This document shows, in pieces, positions 7,824 to 16,870 of a DNA stretch of 64,000 nt. Both the position numbers and the translations under genes were made by a program. Where the stretch lies: assembly GCF_003096835.1 (NCBI RefSeq), contig NZ_QENZ01000004.1, positions 62,001-126,000 of the forward strand. Direction: 5' to 3'. How positions within the stretch are numbered: position 1 is the first letter of the stretch; each line of letters begins with the position of its first letter. The notes beneath the pieces were generated by a model that saw nothing but the letters and a program-made list of their open reading frames with translations, was not told where the DNA came from and did not search any database. The stretch is from Balneicella halophila (GTDB lineage: Bacteria; Bacteroidota; Bacteroidia; Bacteroidales; Balneicellaceae).

Positions 7824-9671
7824 ATGTGTGGGATTGTAGGATATATTGGTAATCGCAAAGCGTACCCAATTTTAATTGAAGGTTTACGCAGGTTGGAATA
7901 CCGAGGATACGACAGTGCGGGTATAGCTTTACTTGCTGATAATGAGCTTGAAGTTTATAAACAGGTAGGGAAAGTTGCTGATTTAGAAGTGGTTGTTCCT
8001 GATACTGAGCATCGTCAAACACTCGGTGTGGCTCATACACGCTGGGCAACTCATGGTGAAGCGACTACAGACAATGCACATCCTCATTATTCATTTTCAA
8101 AAGATATAGCAGTAGTTCATAATGGTATTATCGAAAATTATATGATGATTAAGCGTCGTCTGCTTGATGCTGGATATAAGTTCAGAAGCGAGACAGATAC
8201 GGAAGTTATTGTAAACCTCATCGAAAGTGAACGCAAACAAGGCAAGGTTTCTTTAGAATTGGCAGTGAATAAAGCTCTCCAACAAGTGCATGGTGCTTAT
8301 GCTTTAGCAGTATTGTCTAAATCTGAGCCTGAAAAGATGATTGTGGCACGCAAAGGCAGTCCGTTAGCTATTGGATTAGGAGTAGAGAACAAGGAATTTT
8401 TCGTGGCGTCTGATGCGATACCAATTGTTGAATACACTCAAGATTTAATTTACCTCAATGATAATGAAGTAGCTGTTTTAGAAAGAGGTAAAAAGGTTGA
8501 AGTTAAAGATATTTATGGGAAAGTTAAAAATTATAAGATAAAGCATATTGACTTGGATATGAATATGGTTACTAAAGGAGAATATGAACATTTTATGCTT
8601 AAGGAAATCTTTGAACAACCGAATACAATAGCCAATACTATATTCAGTCACTTGAGCGATAATGATGATAGAATTTATTTTGAAGGCTTAGAGGAGTTGA
8701 AAAAGCAACTAAGTAAAGCAAGGAGAATAATTATAGTTGCATGCGGAACTTCTTGGCACTCTGGACTTATTGGAGAATATTTAATAGAGGAACTGGCGAG
8801 AGTTCCGGTAGAAGTTGAATATGCCTCAGAATTTCGTTACCGTAATCCGATAGTTAGAGAAGATGACATTGTTTTAGCCATTTCTCAATCAGGAGAAACT
8901 GCAGATACTTTGGCAGCATTGCGTTATTCTAAAGAGCAAGGTGCAACTACGTTTGCAGTGTGCAATGTGTATGGATCATCTATGGCAAGAGAATGTGATT
9001 TTACAGCGTATACCTATGCGGGCGTAGAAATTGGTGTTGCTTCAACTAAGGCTTTCACTGCACAAGTGGCTGTTTTAACAATGCTTGCAATCGCAATGGG
9101 TGTGGAGAATAACATTTTAGATGATAATCGTGCTGTTGCACTCATAACCGAACTGCGTCATATTCCAGAATTAGTTGAAAAAACGCTACAAACCGATAAA
9201 GCTATTGAAAAGATTGCTAAAGAGTTTCTAGATGTCAATAGTTTCTTATATCTCGGTAGAGGAATCAATTTTCCTATTGCCCTGGAGGGAGCCTTGAAGT
9301 TAAAAGAGATATCCTACATTCACGCTGAGGGTTATCCTGCAGCAGAAATGAAACATGGACCTATAGCTATGATTGATGAGTCTTTGCCAACCTTGATTGT
9401 AGGTACTAATGAAGCCTTTTATGAAAAAATAGTTTCTAATGCCCAAGAGGTTAAGGCAAGAAAAGGAACAATTGTCGCTGTCGTAAACGAGGGTGATACC
9501 GAATTAGCAGCAATGGCTGATTATGTATTGACAGTACCGAAAGTTGATGAGTTGTTACAGCCGATATTGGTTGCCATTCCACTACATTTATTTTCTTATC
9601 ATATAGCTGTAATGAAGGGGTGTAATGTTGATCAGCCAAGAAATTTAGCTAAGTCAGTTACTGTAGAATAG
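7824..9671 (+). CDS. glmS: Glutamine--fructose-6-phosphate aminotransferase (isomerizing)
   Basis: 615 residues. The N-terminal glutaminase domain opens MCGIVGYIGN, so Cys2 becomes the N-terminal nucleophile. TRWATHGEAT and HNGIIENY follow, and then two SIS sugar-isomerase domains (ACGTSWHSG, ISQSGETADT, and the C-terminal lysine motif NLAKSVTVE). It makes glucosamine-6-phosphate, the committed step to UDP-GlcNAc for peptidoglycan, lipid A and the polysaccharide encoded nearby. It is the second gene after DUF4954. The 5-base gap before it leaves no room for a glmS ribozyme. Confidence 0.98.
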   Translation: MCGIVGYIGNRKAYPILIEGLRRLEYRGYDSAGIALLADNELEVYKQVGKVADLEVVVPDTEHRQTLGVAHTRWATHGEATTDNAHPHYSFSKDIAVVHNGIIENYMMIKRRLLDAGYKFRSETDTEVIVNLIESERKQGKVSLELAVNKALQQVHGAYALAVLSKSEPEKMIVARKGSPLAIGLGVENKEFFVASDAIPIVEYTQDLIYLNDNEVAVLERGKKVEVKDIYGKVKNYKIKHIDLDMNMVTKGEYEHFMLKEIFEQPNTIANTIFSHLSDNDDRIYFEGLEELKKQLSKARRIIIVACGTSWHSGLIGEYLIEELARVPVEVEYASEFRYRNPIVREDDIVLAISQSGETADTLAALRYSKEQGATTFAVCNVYGSSMARECDFTAYTYAGVEIGVASTKAFTAQVAVLTMLAIAMGVENNILDDNRAVALITELRHIPELVEKTLQTDKAIEKIAKEFLDVNSFLYLGRGINFPIALEGALKLKEISYIHAEGYPAAEMKHGPIAMIDESLPTLIVGTNEAFYEKIVSNAQEVKARKGTIVAVVNEGDTELAAMADYVLTVPKVDELLQPILVAIPLHLFSYHIAVMKGCNVDQPRNLAKSVTVE

Positions 9672-9676
9672 AGTTC

Positions 9677-10615
9677 TTAAATTGGCTGTATAAATAGCAA
9701 ACCTACATAGACAATGTAGAAGCTAAGCAATAGGAAACCTTCAAACCTATTGATATATGCTTTAGAGAGTGGAATGATAGTCAAAAAAAGCAAGACTGAG
9801 ATTCCTATCATAAAGAAAATATCAAAATTAAGAATACTGTCATTCACATTGATTGGTGTGACGATACTCGTTATCCCTAAAACACTAAGAATGTTGAAAA
9901 TGTTAGAACCTAAAATATTTCCCACAGAAATATCCATTTGCTTTTTGAAAGCAGCGATTATAGAAGTTGCTAACTCGGGTACAGAAGTTCCAAATGCTAA
10001 AACCGTCAAACCAATAACTCTTTCACTTACTCCAAAAGACAGTGCAATACTTTGAGCAGAAGAAACCAGTAGTTCTGCACCATAATACAAACCAAAAGTG
10101 GCTATCAAAACATATAATATTGCTCTCCAAATAGGGAGGGAGGCTTGTTCTATAATTTCATGAATGTTCTTTTTCTTTTTGGCTCTTAGGATTAGGAATG
10201 TAATATAGCCTACCAAAAGCACGACAAAAATAAACCCATCCCAGAGTGAGAGTTTTAAGTCTAAAGCCAGTATCCAGAGCAACAGTGAAACTCCCATCAT
10301 AAAAGGATAGTTAATCTTAGAAGATTCTGGAGATATAGGCATAGGAAGAATTAAGGTAGTGATGCCTAAAATCAATCCTATATTTGCAATATTTGAACCA
10401 ATAACATTTCCGACACTCAAGTCAGGACTTCCGTTTAGCGCAGCACCTAAGCTTACAAAGAGTTCTGGCGCTGAAGTTCCAATCGAGACAATTGTAAGTC
10501 CGACAACGAGCTTTGGTATTCTGAGATGATTTGCAATTTGAACGCCTCCCTTTACAAGTAAATTTCCAGAAAAAACAAGGATTGTGAGTCCTATAATGAG
10601 AAATAAGTAGTTCAT
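9677..10615 (-). CDS. Calcium/sodium antiporter family protein (YrbG-like)
   Basis: 312 residues, almost entirely hydrophobic, about 10 membrane segments. It contains the two inverted alpha repeats of the CaCA superfamily: GLTIVSIGTSAPEL with GNVIGSNIANIGLILG in the first half and GLTVLAFGTSVPEL with GNILGSNIFNILSVLG in the second. The acidic residues in these motifs bind the exchanged cations. Ion specificity (Ca2+, Na+, K+) cannot be decided by sight. The gene overlaps the tatA stop by one base (TAATG) and converges on glmS with only 5 bases between stops. Confidence 0.92.
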   Translation of the reverse strand: MNYLFLIIGLTILVFSGNLLVKGGVQIANHLRIPKLVVGLTIVSIGTSAPELFVSLGAALNGSPDLSVGNVIGSNIANIGLILGITTLILPMPISPESSKINYPFMMGVSLLLWILALDLKLSLWDGFIFVVLLVGYITFLILRAKKKKNIHEIIEQASLPIWRAILYVLIATFGLYYGAELLVSSAQSIALSFGVSERVIGLTVLAFGTSVPELATSIIAAFKKQMDISVGNILGSNIFNILSVLGITSIVTPINVNDSILNFDIFFMIGISVLLFLTIIPLSKAYINRFEGFLLLSFYIVYVGLLFIQPI

Positions 10616-10851
10616 TAAGATTCTTTTTCAGTTTTGTTAAGTTCGTCAGTGATGTTTTTACTCTCTTTTTCTACGGCATTTGCTTGGTTCTTAAACTCTT
10701 CCCTTAATTCGCTAGTTGTTCGTTTTATTTCACCCCAGCCTTTACCTAAGGTACGTGCAATCTCCGGCAATTGCTTAGAGCCAAAAAGCAAGAGCGCCAC
10801 AAGAAAGATGAGTAGAATTTCAAAACCTCCGATGCCAAATAAAAGTATCAT
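10615..10851 (-). CDS. tatA: Twin-arginine translocase subunit TatA/TatE family
   Basis: 78 residues with one N-terminal membrane helix (about residues 5-22), the hinge FGSKQLPEIAR, and then an amphipathic and charged tail, the classical TatA layout. TatA forms the pore for export of folded proteins together with TatC, which is not in this window. The alternative TatB assignment is less likely because the tail is short. It is translationally coupled (TAATG) to the downstream cation exchanger, and a TATCTTTG promoter element lies 34 bases upstream. Confidence 0.9.
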   Translation of the reverse strand: MILLFGIGGFEILLIFLVALLLFGSKQLPEIARTLGKGWGEIKRTTSELREEFKNQANAVEKESKNITDELNKTEKES

Positions 10852-10884
10852 TGTTATTGAATAAGTACTTACTAGTTAAAGTGC

Positions 10885-10892
10885 CAAAGATA
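10885..10892 (-). promoter_or_regulatory. Candidate -7 promoter element for tatA-antiporter operon
   Basis: Reads TATCTTTG on the minus strand, a TAnnTTTG match, about 34 bases upstream of the tatA start. Confidence 0.5.
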
Positions 10893-11012
10893 AGTGATAA
10901 TATTTAAACATATAAAATGAAAAACTAGACTTTAAATTTCATTTAAATAGTCAGATGCTATAATTTGTTTGTTTTTATGGTTATATTACGGTAATAACCA
11001 GATAACTTTTAG

Positions 11013-11020
11013 TACTTTTG
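11013..11020 (+). promoter_or_regulatory. Candidate -7 promoter element for lhgO and possibly the polysaccharide cluster
   Basis: TACTTTTG matches TAnnTTTG 30 bases before the lhgO start. An imperfect inverted repeat (GGTTAT at 10979-10984 against GTAATAACC at 10991-10999) covers the expected -33 region and could be an operator. No further promoter-sized gap occurs before wzz, so this may also drive the start of the polysaccharide genes. Confidence 0.45.
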
Positions 11021-11049
11021 ACAATTAATTTAGAATTTTAAGGATTATC

Positions 11050-12249
11050 ATGGAGCAATATGATATTATTGTTATTGGAGCAGGAATTGTAGGTTTAGCA
11101 ACAGCACTTCGTTTAAAAGAAAAGAATGAAGACTTAAACGTTCTGATTATTGAGAAAGAGAATGAAGTAGCCACTCACCAAACGGGGCATAACAGTGGTG
11201 TTATCCATTCCGGCATTTACTACAAGCCAGGAAGTTTAAAGGCAAAGAATTGTAAAGAAGGATACTCCCAGTTGATTGATTTTTGTGAAACTCATTCAAT
11301 TCCTTATGAGCTTTGTGGGAAAGTGATTGTAGCATCGGATGCTAGTGAAATTCCATCTTTAGAAAATATTTATAACAGAGGTTTAGAAAACGGACTAGAA
11401 GGACTTAAAGTTATTGATAGCGAAGAATTAAGTGAAATAGAACCTCACTGTAGCGGAGTAAAAGCCATTTTGGTACCACAAACAGGCATAATTGACTACA
11501 AAGTTGTTTGCGAAAAGTATCTAGAGCTTATTAAAGCTAAAGGAGGAAGTATTAAGTTTTCCGAAAAAGTTAATGGGGCTAAGGACGAAACTGACGGAAC
11601 GGTAGTCATTACGAATAAAGGGAGCTATAAAGCGAGAATATTAGTAAATTGTGCAGGACTTTATTCTGATAAGGTTGCAGAGATGGCAATGGGGAAATTA
11701 GGAATCAAAATATTGCCTTTCCGTGGAGAATATTATCATATCATACCCAATAAAAAACATTTGGTGAAGAATCTAATCTATCCGGTGCCTAATCCAAAGT
11801 TTCCATTTCTGGGCGTGCATTTTACTCGTATGATTGATGGTGGAGTTGAGGCAGGACCCAATGCCGTATTAGCTTATGCAAGAGAAGGCTATGACAATAA
11901 GACAATTAATTTTGAAGAATTTTTTGAAACATTAGGTTTCTCTGGGTTTCAAAAGGTGGCTAGGAAATATTGGAAAATGGGTGCATATGAGCTTTATCGT
12001 TCCTATTCTAAGCAGGCTTTCACTGAGGCATTGCAAAAATTAATTCCTGAAATTCAAAAAAAGGATTTGATAAAGGGAAATGCAGGAGTGCGTGCGCAAG
12101 CTTGTGATAAAGACGGCAATCTTATTGATGATTTTCTTATCTTTGAAGATACCCATACAGTAAATGTGTGTAATGCGCCATCACCTGCCGCAACATCATC
12201 ATTGAGTATTGGAAAGACGATTGCAGAAAGGGTTTTAGATAAATTTTAA
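11050..12249 (+). CDS. lhgO: L-2-hydroxyglutarate oxidase (FAD-dependent)
   Basis: 399 residues with an N-terminal FAD-binding motif GAGIVGLATALRL and the LhgO hallmark HQTGHNSGVIHSGIYY (about residues 40-56). LRSYSKQAF-like and C-terminal PSPAATSSLSIG segments also fit. Family members oxidise L-2-hydroxyglutarate, a side product of malate dehydrogenase, to 2-oxoglutarate, passing electrons to the membrane. Such repair enzymes have no known role in polysaccharides, yet wzz starts 8 bases after this stop, so the gene probably shares a transcript with the polysaccharide cluster. Confidence 0.88.
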   Translation: MEQYDIIVIGAGIVGLATALRLKEKNEDLNVLIIEKENEVATHQTGHNSGVIHSGIYYKPGSLKAKNCKEGYSQLIDFCETHSIPYELCGKVIVASDASEIPSLENIYNRGLENGLEGLKVIDSEELSEIEPHCSGVKAILVPQTGIIDYKVVCEKYLELIKAKGGSIKFSEKVNGAKDETDGTVVITNKGSYKARILVNCAGLYSDKVAEMAMGKLGIKILPFRGEYYHIIPNKKHLVKNLIYPVPNPKFPFLGVHFTRMIDGGVEAGPNAVLAYAREGYDNKTINFEEFFETLGFSGFQKVARKYWKMGAYELYRSYSKQAFTEALQKLIPEIQKKDLIKGNAGVRAQACDKDGNLIDDFLIFEDTHTVNVCNAPSPAATSSLSIGKTIAERVLDKF

Positions 12250-12257
12250 AAATAACA

Positions 12258-13349
12258 ATGGTCGAAGAACAACATCAAATAAGAGAAGAAGATGAGATTG
12301 ATTTAATAGCTTTAGTACAAACTTTTTGGGCAGGTCGTAGAACAATATTTAAGTTTGTTTTAATTTTTGGCTTAATAGGATTGTTTATTGCTATTTTTTC
12401 ACCGAAAGAATATACAGCGAGTACTGTGATGGTTCCCTCTTCCTCAAGTAAAGGAGCTGGAGGAAATCTGGGAGGTTTAGCGGCTATGGCCGGTTTTGAC
12501 TTAAATGTAGGAGGTTCTACTGAACTTATCCCCCCTTCTCTTTACCCTAAAATTATTCAAAGCATTCCATTTAAAAAAGAATTGATTAAAACACCTCTTA
12601 AGGTTTCTGATGTTGAAGAGCAAATAACTTTTTCAAAATACTATACGGAGATTCATAGTCCAGGAGCATTAGGTTGGCTTAAAAAATATACCATAGGTTT
12701 GCCAGGAGTGATAATCAATGGTATTAGAGGTGACAATAATTCAGCAGTTATAGAGCAAGATAGTGCAGGATTAATTTACTTGTCTCAAGAAGAACAATCA
12801 TTGCACAAAATCTTGAAAAATGCCGTAACTATAGAGGTCAATGATAAAGAAGGATTCGTCAAGTTAGAAGCCAGAATGCCTGAGGCTGTTCCTGCCGCAC
12901 AATTAGCAACAAGAGCACAACAGTTATTACAAAACTATATTATAGATTTTAAAAGTAAGAAAGCTATAGATGAGTTGAATTTTATTGAAAAAAGATATGA
13001 AGACAAGGAGAAAGAGTTTAGGAAAGCTGCATTAAACCTTGCTCGTTTTCAGGATCAAAATAAAAATGTTATTTCTGCACAGGCAGCCACAACAGAAAAA
13101 AGATTGCAATCAGACTATAACTTAGCGTATGGAGTTTATTCTGAGTTAGCCAAGCAAATAGAGCAACAAAAAATAAAGGTGAAGGAAAATACTCCTGTAT
13201 TTACGATTATAGAACCAGTAAGTGTGCCTGTTGAAAAATCTAAGCCAAGAAAATTGTTAATATTAGCGATATGGTTGTTTCTAGGGATTGTTGTTGGCAT
13301 AGGTCTAGTGGTTGGGAAAAGCTTTTATTCGAAACTAGAGAAGAGATGA
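12258..13349 (+). CDS. Wzz/FepE-type polysaccharide chain-length regulator
   Basis: 363 residues with the Wzz topology: a short cytoplasmic N-terminus (DEIDLIALVQTFWAGRR), a first membrane helix at about residues 35-52, and a long periplasmic region with helical segments. A proline-rich EPVSVPVEKSKPRK precedes a second membrane helix near the C-terminus. No Walker motifs or tyrosine-rich tail are present, so it is not a fused co-polymerase kinase. Wzz proteins set the modal length of Wzy-made polymers. It opens the polysaccharide cluster 8 bases after lhgO. Confidence 0.88.
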   Translation: MVEEQHQIREEDEIDLIALVQTFWAGRRTIFKFVLIFGLIGLFIAIFSPKEYTASTVMVPSSSSKGAGGNLGGLAAMAGFDLNVGGSTELIPPSLYPKIIQSIPFKKELIKTPLKVSDVEEQITFSKYYTEIHSPGALGWLKKYTIGLPGVIINGIRGDNNSAVIEQDSAGLIYLSQEEQSLHKILKNAVTIEVNDKEGFVKLEARMPEAVPAAQLATRAQQLLQNYIIDFKSKKAIDELNFIEKRYEDKEKEFRKAALNLARFQDQNKNVISAQAATTEKRLQSDYNLAYGVYSELAKQIEQQKIKVKENTPVFTIIEPVSVPVEKSKPRKLLILAIWLFLGIVVGIGLVVGKSFYSKLEKR

Positions 13350-13377
13350 AAGTTAATCAATTTGATAGAAAAGAATT

Positions 13378-14553
13378 ATGAATAAGAATATAACAATTGT
13401 AGGCGTAGGTTATGTTGGATTATCAAATGGTCTGTTGTTAGCACAGCATAATAATGTTATTGCATTGGATGTTGATGGTAGTAGAGTCAAAAGGTTAAAT
13501 CAACGAGTTTCTCCTATTGCTCACGATACAGAAATACAAGAGTATATTAAAAAGCCAGAGTTAAACTTTGTGGCTACATTAGATAAAGAAAAAGCTTATA
13601 AGAATGCAGATTTTGTGATTATTTCGACACCAACAGATTATGATATTAAAACAAATTATTTTAATACGAGTTCGGTGGAGTCTGTAATAAAAGATATTAA
13701 GGACTATAATCCTAACTGCGTTATGGTTATAAAATCTACAGTTCCTGTAGGTTTTACTCAAAAAATAAAGAAAAAATTAGGAATTGATAATGTTGTTTTT
13801 TCTCCTGAATTTTTGCGTGAAGGTAAAGCGTTGTATGATAATTTATACCCTTCTAGAATTATTGTTGGGGAGCAAAGTGACCGGGCGAAAGAATTTGCTA
13901 ATTTACTTGTGGAAGGTGCAATAAAAGAAAACATTGATGTATTATTGACTGATTCCACAGAAGCAGAAGCTATAAAACTATTTTCAAATACATACTTGGC
14001 AATGCGAGTGGCATACTTTAACGAATTGGATTCATATGCAATGAATTTTGGGTTAAATACGAAACAAATCATTGAGGGGGTTTGCTTAGACCCCAGAATA
14101 GGTAATTATTATAATAATCCTTCTTTTGGGTACGGGGGATATTGTTTACCTAAAGATACTAAACAATTAAGAGCGAATTTTGAAAGTGTACCTAATAATT
14201 TAATTAATGCAATTGTAGATGCAAATAGAACGAGAAAGGATGTGATTGCTAATGATATTTTAGATAAAAAGCCTATTACAGTTGGTGTTTATCGTTTGGT
14301 GATGAAATCAGGTTCAGATAATTTTCGTTCATCTTCTATTCAAGGTATTATGAAGCGAATCAAAGCAAAAGGGATAGAAGTTGTTGTCTATGAACCAGAG
14401 CTAAAAGATGAAAGTTTTTTTAATTCAAAAAATATACGAAATGTAGAAGACTTTAAGCAATTGTGTGATGTTATTATTACCAATCGTAATACAGATGAGT
14501 TAGCCGATGTACAAGAGAAAATTTACACAAGAGATGTGTTTGGAGACAATTAG
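13378..14553 (+). CDS. ugd: UDP-glucose 6-dehydrogenase, short (E. coli Ugd-like) type
   Basis: 391 residues, close to the about 388 of enterobacterial Ugd. The NAD motif is [10 protein letters not shown] (residues 9-18), followed by [28 protein letters not shown], and the catalytic Cys256 in [10 protein letters not shown]. It would oxidise UDP-glucose to UDP-glucuronate in two NAD-dependent steps. A related sugar (UDP-ManNAc or GDP-mannose) is possible, but the SPEFLREG and YPSRIIVGE features favour UDP-glucose. A second, clearly different Ugd of 442 residues ends the cluster at 29470-30798, so one of the two may be redundant or have another substrate. Confidence 0.85.
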   Translation: MNKNITIVGVGYVGLSNGLLLAQHNNVIALDVDGSRVKRLNQRVSPIAHDTEIQEYIKKPELNFVATLDKEKAYKNADFVIISTPTDYDIKTNYFNTSSVESVIKDIKDYNPNCVMVIKSTVPVGFTQKIKKKLGIDNVVFSPEFLREGKALYDNLYPSRIIVGEQSDRAKEFANLLVEGAIKENIDVLLTDSTEAEAIKLFSNTYLAMRVAYFNELDSYAMNFGLNTKQIIEGVCLDPRIGNYYNNPSFGYGGYCLPKDTKQLRANFESVPNNLINAIVDANRTRKDVIANDILDKKPITVGVYRLVMKSGSDNFRSSSIQGIMKRIKAKGIEVVVYEPELKDESFFNSKNIRNVEDFKQLCDVIITNRNTDELADVQEKIYTRDVFGDN

Positions 14554-14555
14554 TT

Positions 14556-15830
14556 GTGATAAAAAATTTAGGTTGGATATTCCTTGAAAAGGTCGGGGTT
14601 GTATTGTTTTCTTTTATCAGTTCAGTATTGGTTGCAAGAAATTTTTCGGTTGCAGAATTTGGAGCCTATTCTTTTGCGTTGTCTCTATTAGCTGTTTTTA
14701 ATGTGTTTAGTCACATGGGACTCCCCGCTGTATCTGTAAGAGAGTTGTCTGTGTCAAAAAACAAAAACTACTCTCTTAGTTTGATTTTTAGTTTGAAGAT
14801 TATAGGCTGTGTTTTAGGTTTTGTCTTTTTTAATTTGTATGCCTATATGTTTATAAAAGAGGGAGTTGTTAGGTTGATGTGTTTTATTTTATCTCTATCT
14901 ATTTTGTTTAAAGTATCAGAGGTTATTCAGTATTATTTTGAATCATTGAATGAAAATAGAATTAATGCACAGGTTAAATTAACATCTTCATTAATAGGAT
15001 CTTCATCTCGTATACTTCTTGCATTATCTAGCCTTCGTTTTTATTTTGTCAGTTTTTCATACGTGTTGCTTAACTTATCAATGTTTATATTGTTTTTTTC
15101 TCGCTTTATTCCAAAAGTTGAAATAAAGAAGATTCTTAAATTACCTACTTTTAGGGATTTAGTTAACCTTTTTAAAGATTGTTTTTTAGTTTTTGCAGGA
15201 ACTATTTTTGCTGTTTTATATTTGAAGATAGACCAAGTAATGTTAGAGAGTATGATTAATAAAGAAGCGGTTGGTATTTATGCTATATCTAGTAATTTAA
15301 CAGAATATTGGTATTTCTTTCCAGATGCTTTGTTGGTTGTTTTAATGCCAAAATTAGTAAAAACTTTTGCTGTAAATAAAAAGAATTACTATTCTTACAT
15401 GAGAGGAATAACTACATTTCTGTTTTGGAGTGCATTTATTGTTGCTATTTGTGTTAATATTTTTTCAAGAGATTTGATAGAGTTTATTTATGGTAAGAAA
15501 TATATATTTTCATCAGAGATTCTCAATATTCATATATGGGCTGCTTTATTTATATTTATGAGAGTTCCTTTTAGTAAACATATTGTGATTTTGAAAATGA
15601 CAAAATTTTCTCTAATAACACAAGGAGTAGGATGTATAGTTAATGTTTTGTTAAATTATTTTTTAATTGGTAGTATGGGAGTAAAAGGTGCTGCTGTAGC
15701 TACCTTTTTTTCTTACTTTATAGCAGGTTTTATGTTGTTAGTTATATTTAAAGAAACAAGATCTTTCTTTTATGTAATGTTGAGTTCATATAATTTTAGG
15801 AATTTATATTATTTTAAAAAAATATTGTAA
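14556..15830 (+). CDS. Wzx-type polysaccharide flippase (MATE/MOP superfamily)
   Basis: 424 residues and about 12 hydrophobic helices. It opens NLGWIFLEKVGVVLFSFISS and has the ARNFSVAEFGAYSFALSL segment typical of polysaccharide-biosynthesis flippases. It should flip undecaprenyl-linked repeat units across the inner membrane. The start is a GTG at 14556, two bases after the preceding stop; no ATG fits the conserved N-terminus. The stop overlaps the next ATG (TAATG). The gene is strikingly AT-rich compared with rmlA or glmS. Confidence 0.88.
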   Translation: MIKNLGWIFLEKVGVVLFSFISSVLVARNFSVAEFGAYSFALSLLAVFNVFSHMGLPAVSVRELSVSKNKNYSLSLIFSLKIIGCVLGFVFFNLYAYMFIKEGVVRLMCFILSLSILFKVSEVIQYYFESLNENRINAQVKLTSSLIGSSSRILLALSSLRFYFVSFSYVLLNLSMFILFFSRFIPKVEIKKILKLPTFRDLVNLFKDCFLVFAGTIFAVLYLKIDQVMLESMINKEAVGIYAISSNLTEYWYFFPDALLVVLMPKLVKTFAVNKKNYYSYMRGITTFLFWSAFIVAICVNIFSRDLIEFIYGKKYIFSSEILNIHIWAALFIFMRVPFSKHIVILKMTKFSLITQGVGCIVNVLLNYFLIGSMGVKGAAVATFFSYFIAGFMLLVIFKETRSFFYVMLSSYNFRNLYYFKKIL

Positions 15831-16870
15831 TGTTTATATACAAATATATTAGTAGAGATACAAAAGAGTTTGTGAAAAGAAAACTTAATAGCTTGAGTAT
15901 ATTTAAGTATAGAATAGTTTCTTTTTCTCCTATATTAGCAAAGGTGTACTACTTTTTTAATAGTAAAATAAGTTCAGAATTATATAATGTAACTAATGGA
16001 ATTTACTTAAATAAAGTATCAAATTTTAATCAAGGGCGTTTTAGACGAAATATTCATCGTATAGAAAAAGGTTTGATAATGCGACCACGAAGGGAGACTT
16101 TTGCGTTAGGCTATATGAATACTGTTTTAGATGATTATAAGTATATTGTTAAAAAGTTTAATAATGAAGAGGTAAAGTGGTCAACTTCTGTTTTAGATGA
16201 ATTTTTTAGAGTGTGTTCCGGAAAAGAAATAGATAAATTAAAATCTAAGTATCTTACCGTAAGGTTAAAAGATGCCACAGAAGATATGTGGGTAAATTGT
16301 AAGAATCCTTATCTTTACAAAGATAAAGATATTTCTGTTAGTCCACAAGAACTGTTAGAATTATGTCAAGTGCGCTCTTCGGTTCGGTGGTATATAAATA
16401 AAGTAGTAGAGAAACAGGATATAGAAGATGCGATAGAAGTTGCTAAGACAGCACCAAGTGCTTGTAATAGACAGCCTTTTCGCTTTATAAGTACTAATAA
16501 TAGAGACTTAATTTTACGAGTAGGAGGGTTAGCGCCAGGTACTAGTGGTTTTTTGGAAAATATCCCGAATTTAATTTGTGTTGTAGGTGATTTAAAAAAT
16601 TATGAGTTTGAAAAAGATAGACATATAATTTACATTGATTCTTCTTTAGCTGTAATGCAGATGTTATTATTTTTTCAAACTAAAGGTATATCTTCTTGTA
16701 TCTTAAATTGGCCTGAGGAATATAAAAGAGATAAGGCGATTTCTAAGCTTTTAAATTTGGAAAAAAGTGAAAGAGTTGTACTTTTAGTTGCTTTTGGTTA
16801 TGCTGATAAGACTGGAAGTATTCCATTTTCTGCTAAAAAAGGAAATAACGAAATGTTAGAAATAATATGA
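15830..16870 (+). CDS. Nitroreductase-family protein of polysaccharide clusters
   Basis: 346 residues. The C-terminal half (about 180-340) is a nitroreductase/FMN fold: VRSSVRWY, then TAPSACNRQPFRF, GGLAPGTSGF, and a VLLVAFGYAD ending. The N-terminal 180 residues contain NIHRIEKGLIMRPRRETFA, which I have seen only in nitroreductase-like proteins of exopolysaccharide loci. It is translationally coupled on both sides: TAATG with the flippase and ATGA with the pyruvyl transferase gene. The close pairing with a pyruvyl transferase suggests a step in sugar modification, but the substrate and even the redox reaction are unknown. It is unlikely to be a detoxifying nitroreductase. Confidence 0.75.
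   Translation: MFIYKYISRDTKEFVKRKLNSLSIFKYRIVSFSPILAKVYYFFNSKISSELYNVTNGIYLNKVSNFNQGRFRRNIHRIEKGLIMRPRRETFALGYMNTVLDDYKYIVKKFNNEEVKWSTSVLDEFFRVCSGKEIDKLKSKYLTVRLKDATEDMWVNCKNPYLYKDKDISVSPQELLELCQVRSSVRWYINKVVEKQDIEDAIEVAKTAPSACNRQPFRFISTNNRDLILRVGGLAPGTSGFLENIPNLICVVGDLKNYEFEKDRHIIYIDSSLAVMQMLLFFQTKGISSCILNWPEEYKRDKAISKLLNLEKSERVVLLVAFGYADKTGSIPFSAKKGNNEMLEII

Noticed and set aside
15830-16870. Ordinary oxygen-insensitive nitroreductase
   Set aside because: The extra N-terminal region with HRIEKGL and the coupling to flippase and pyruvyl transferase genes argue for a polysaccharide-specific protein.
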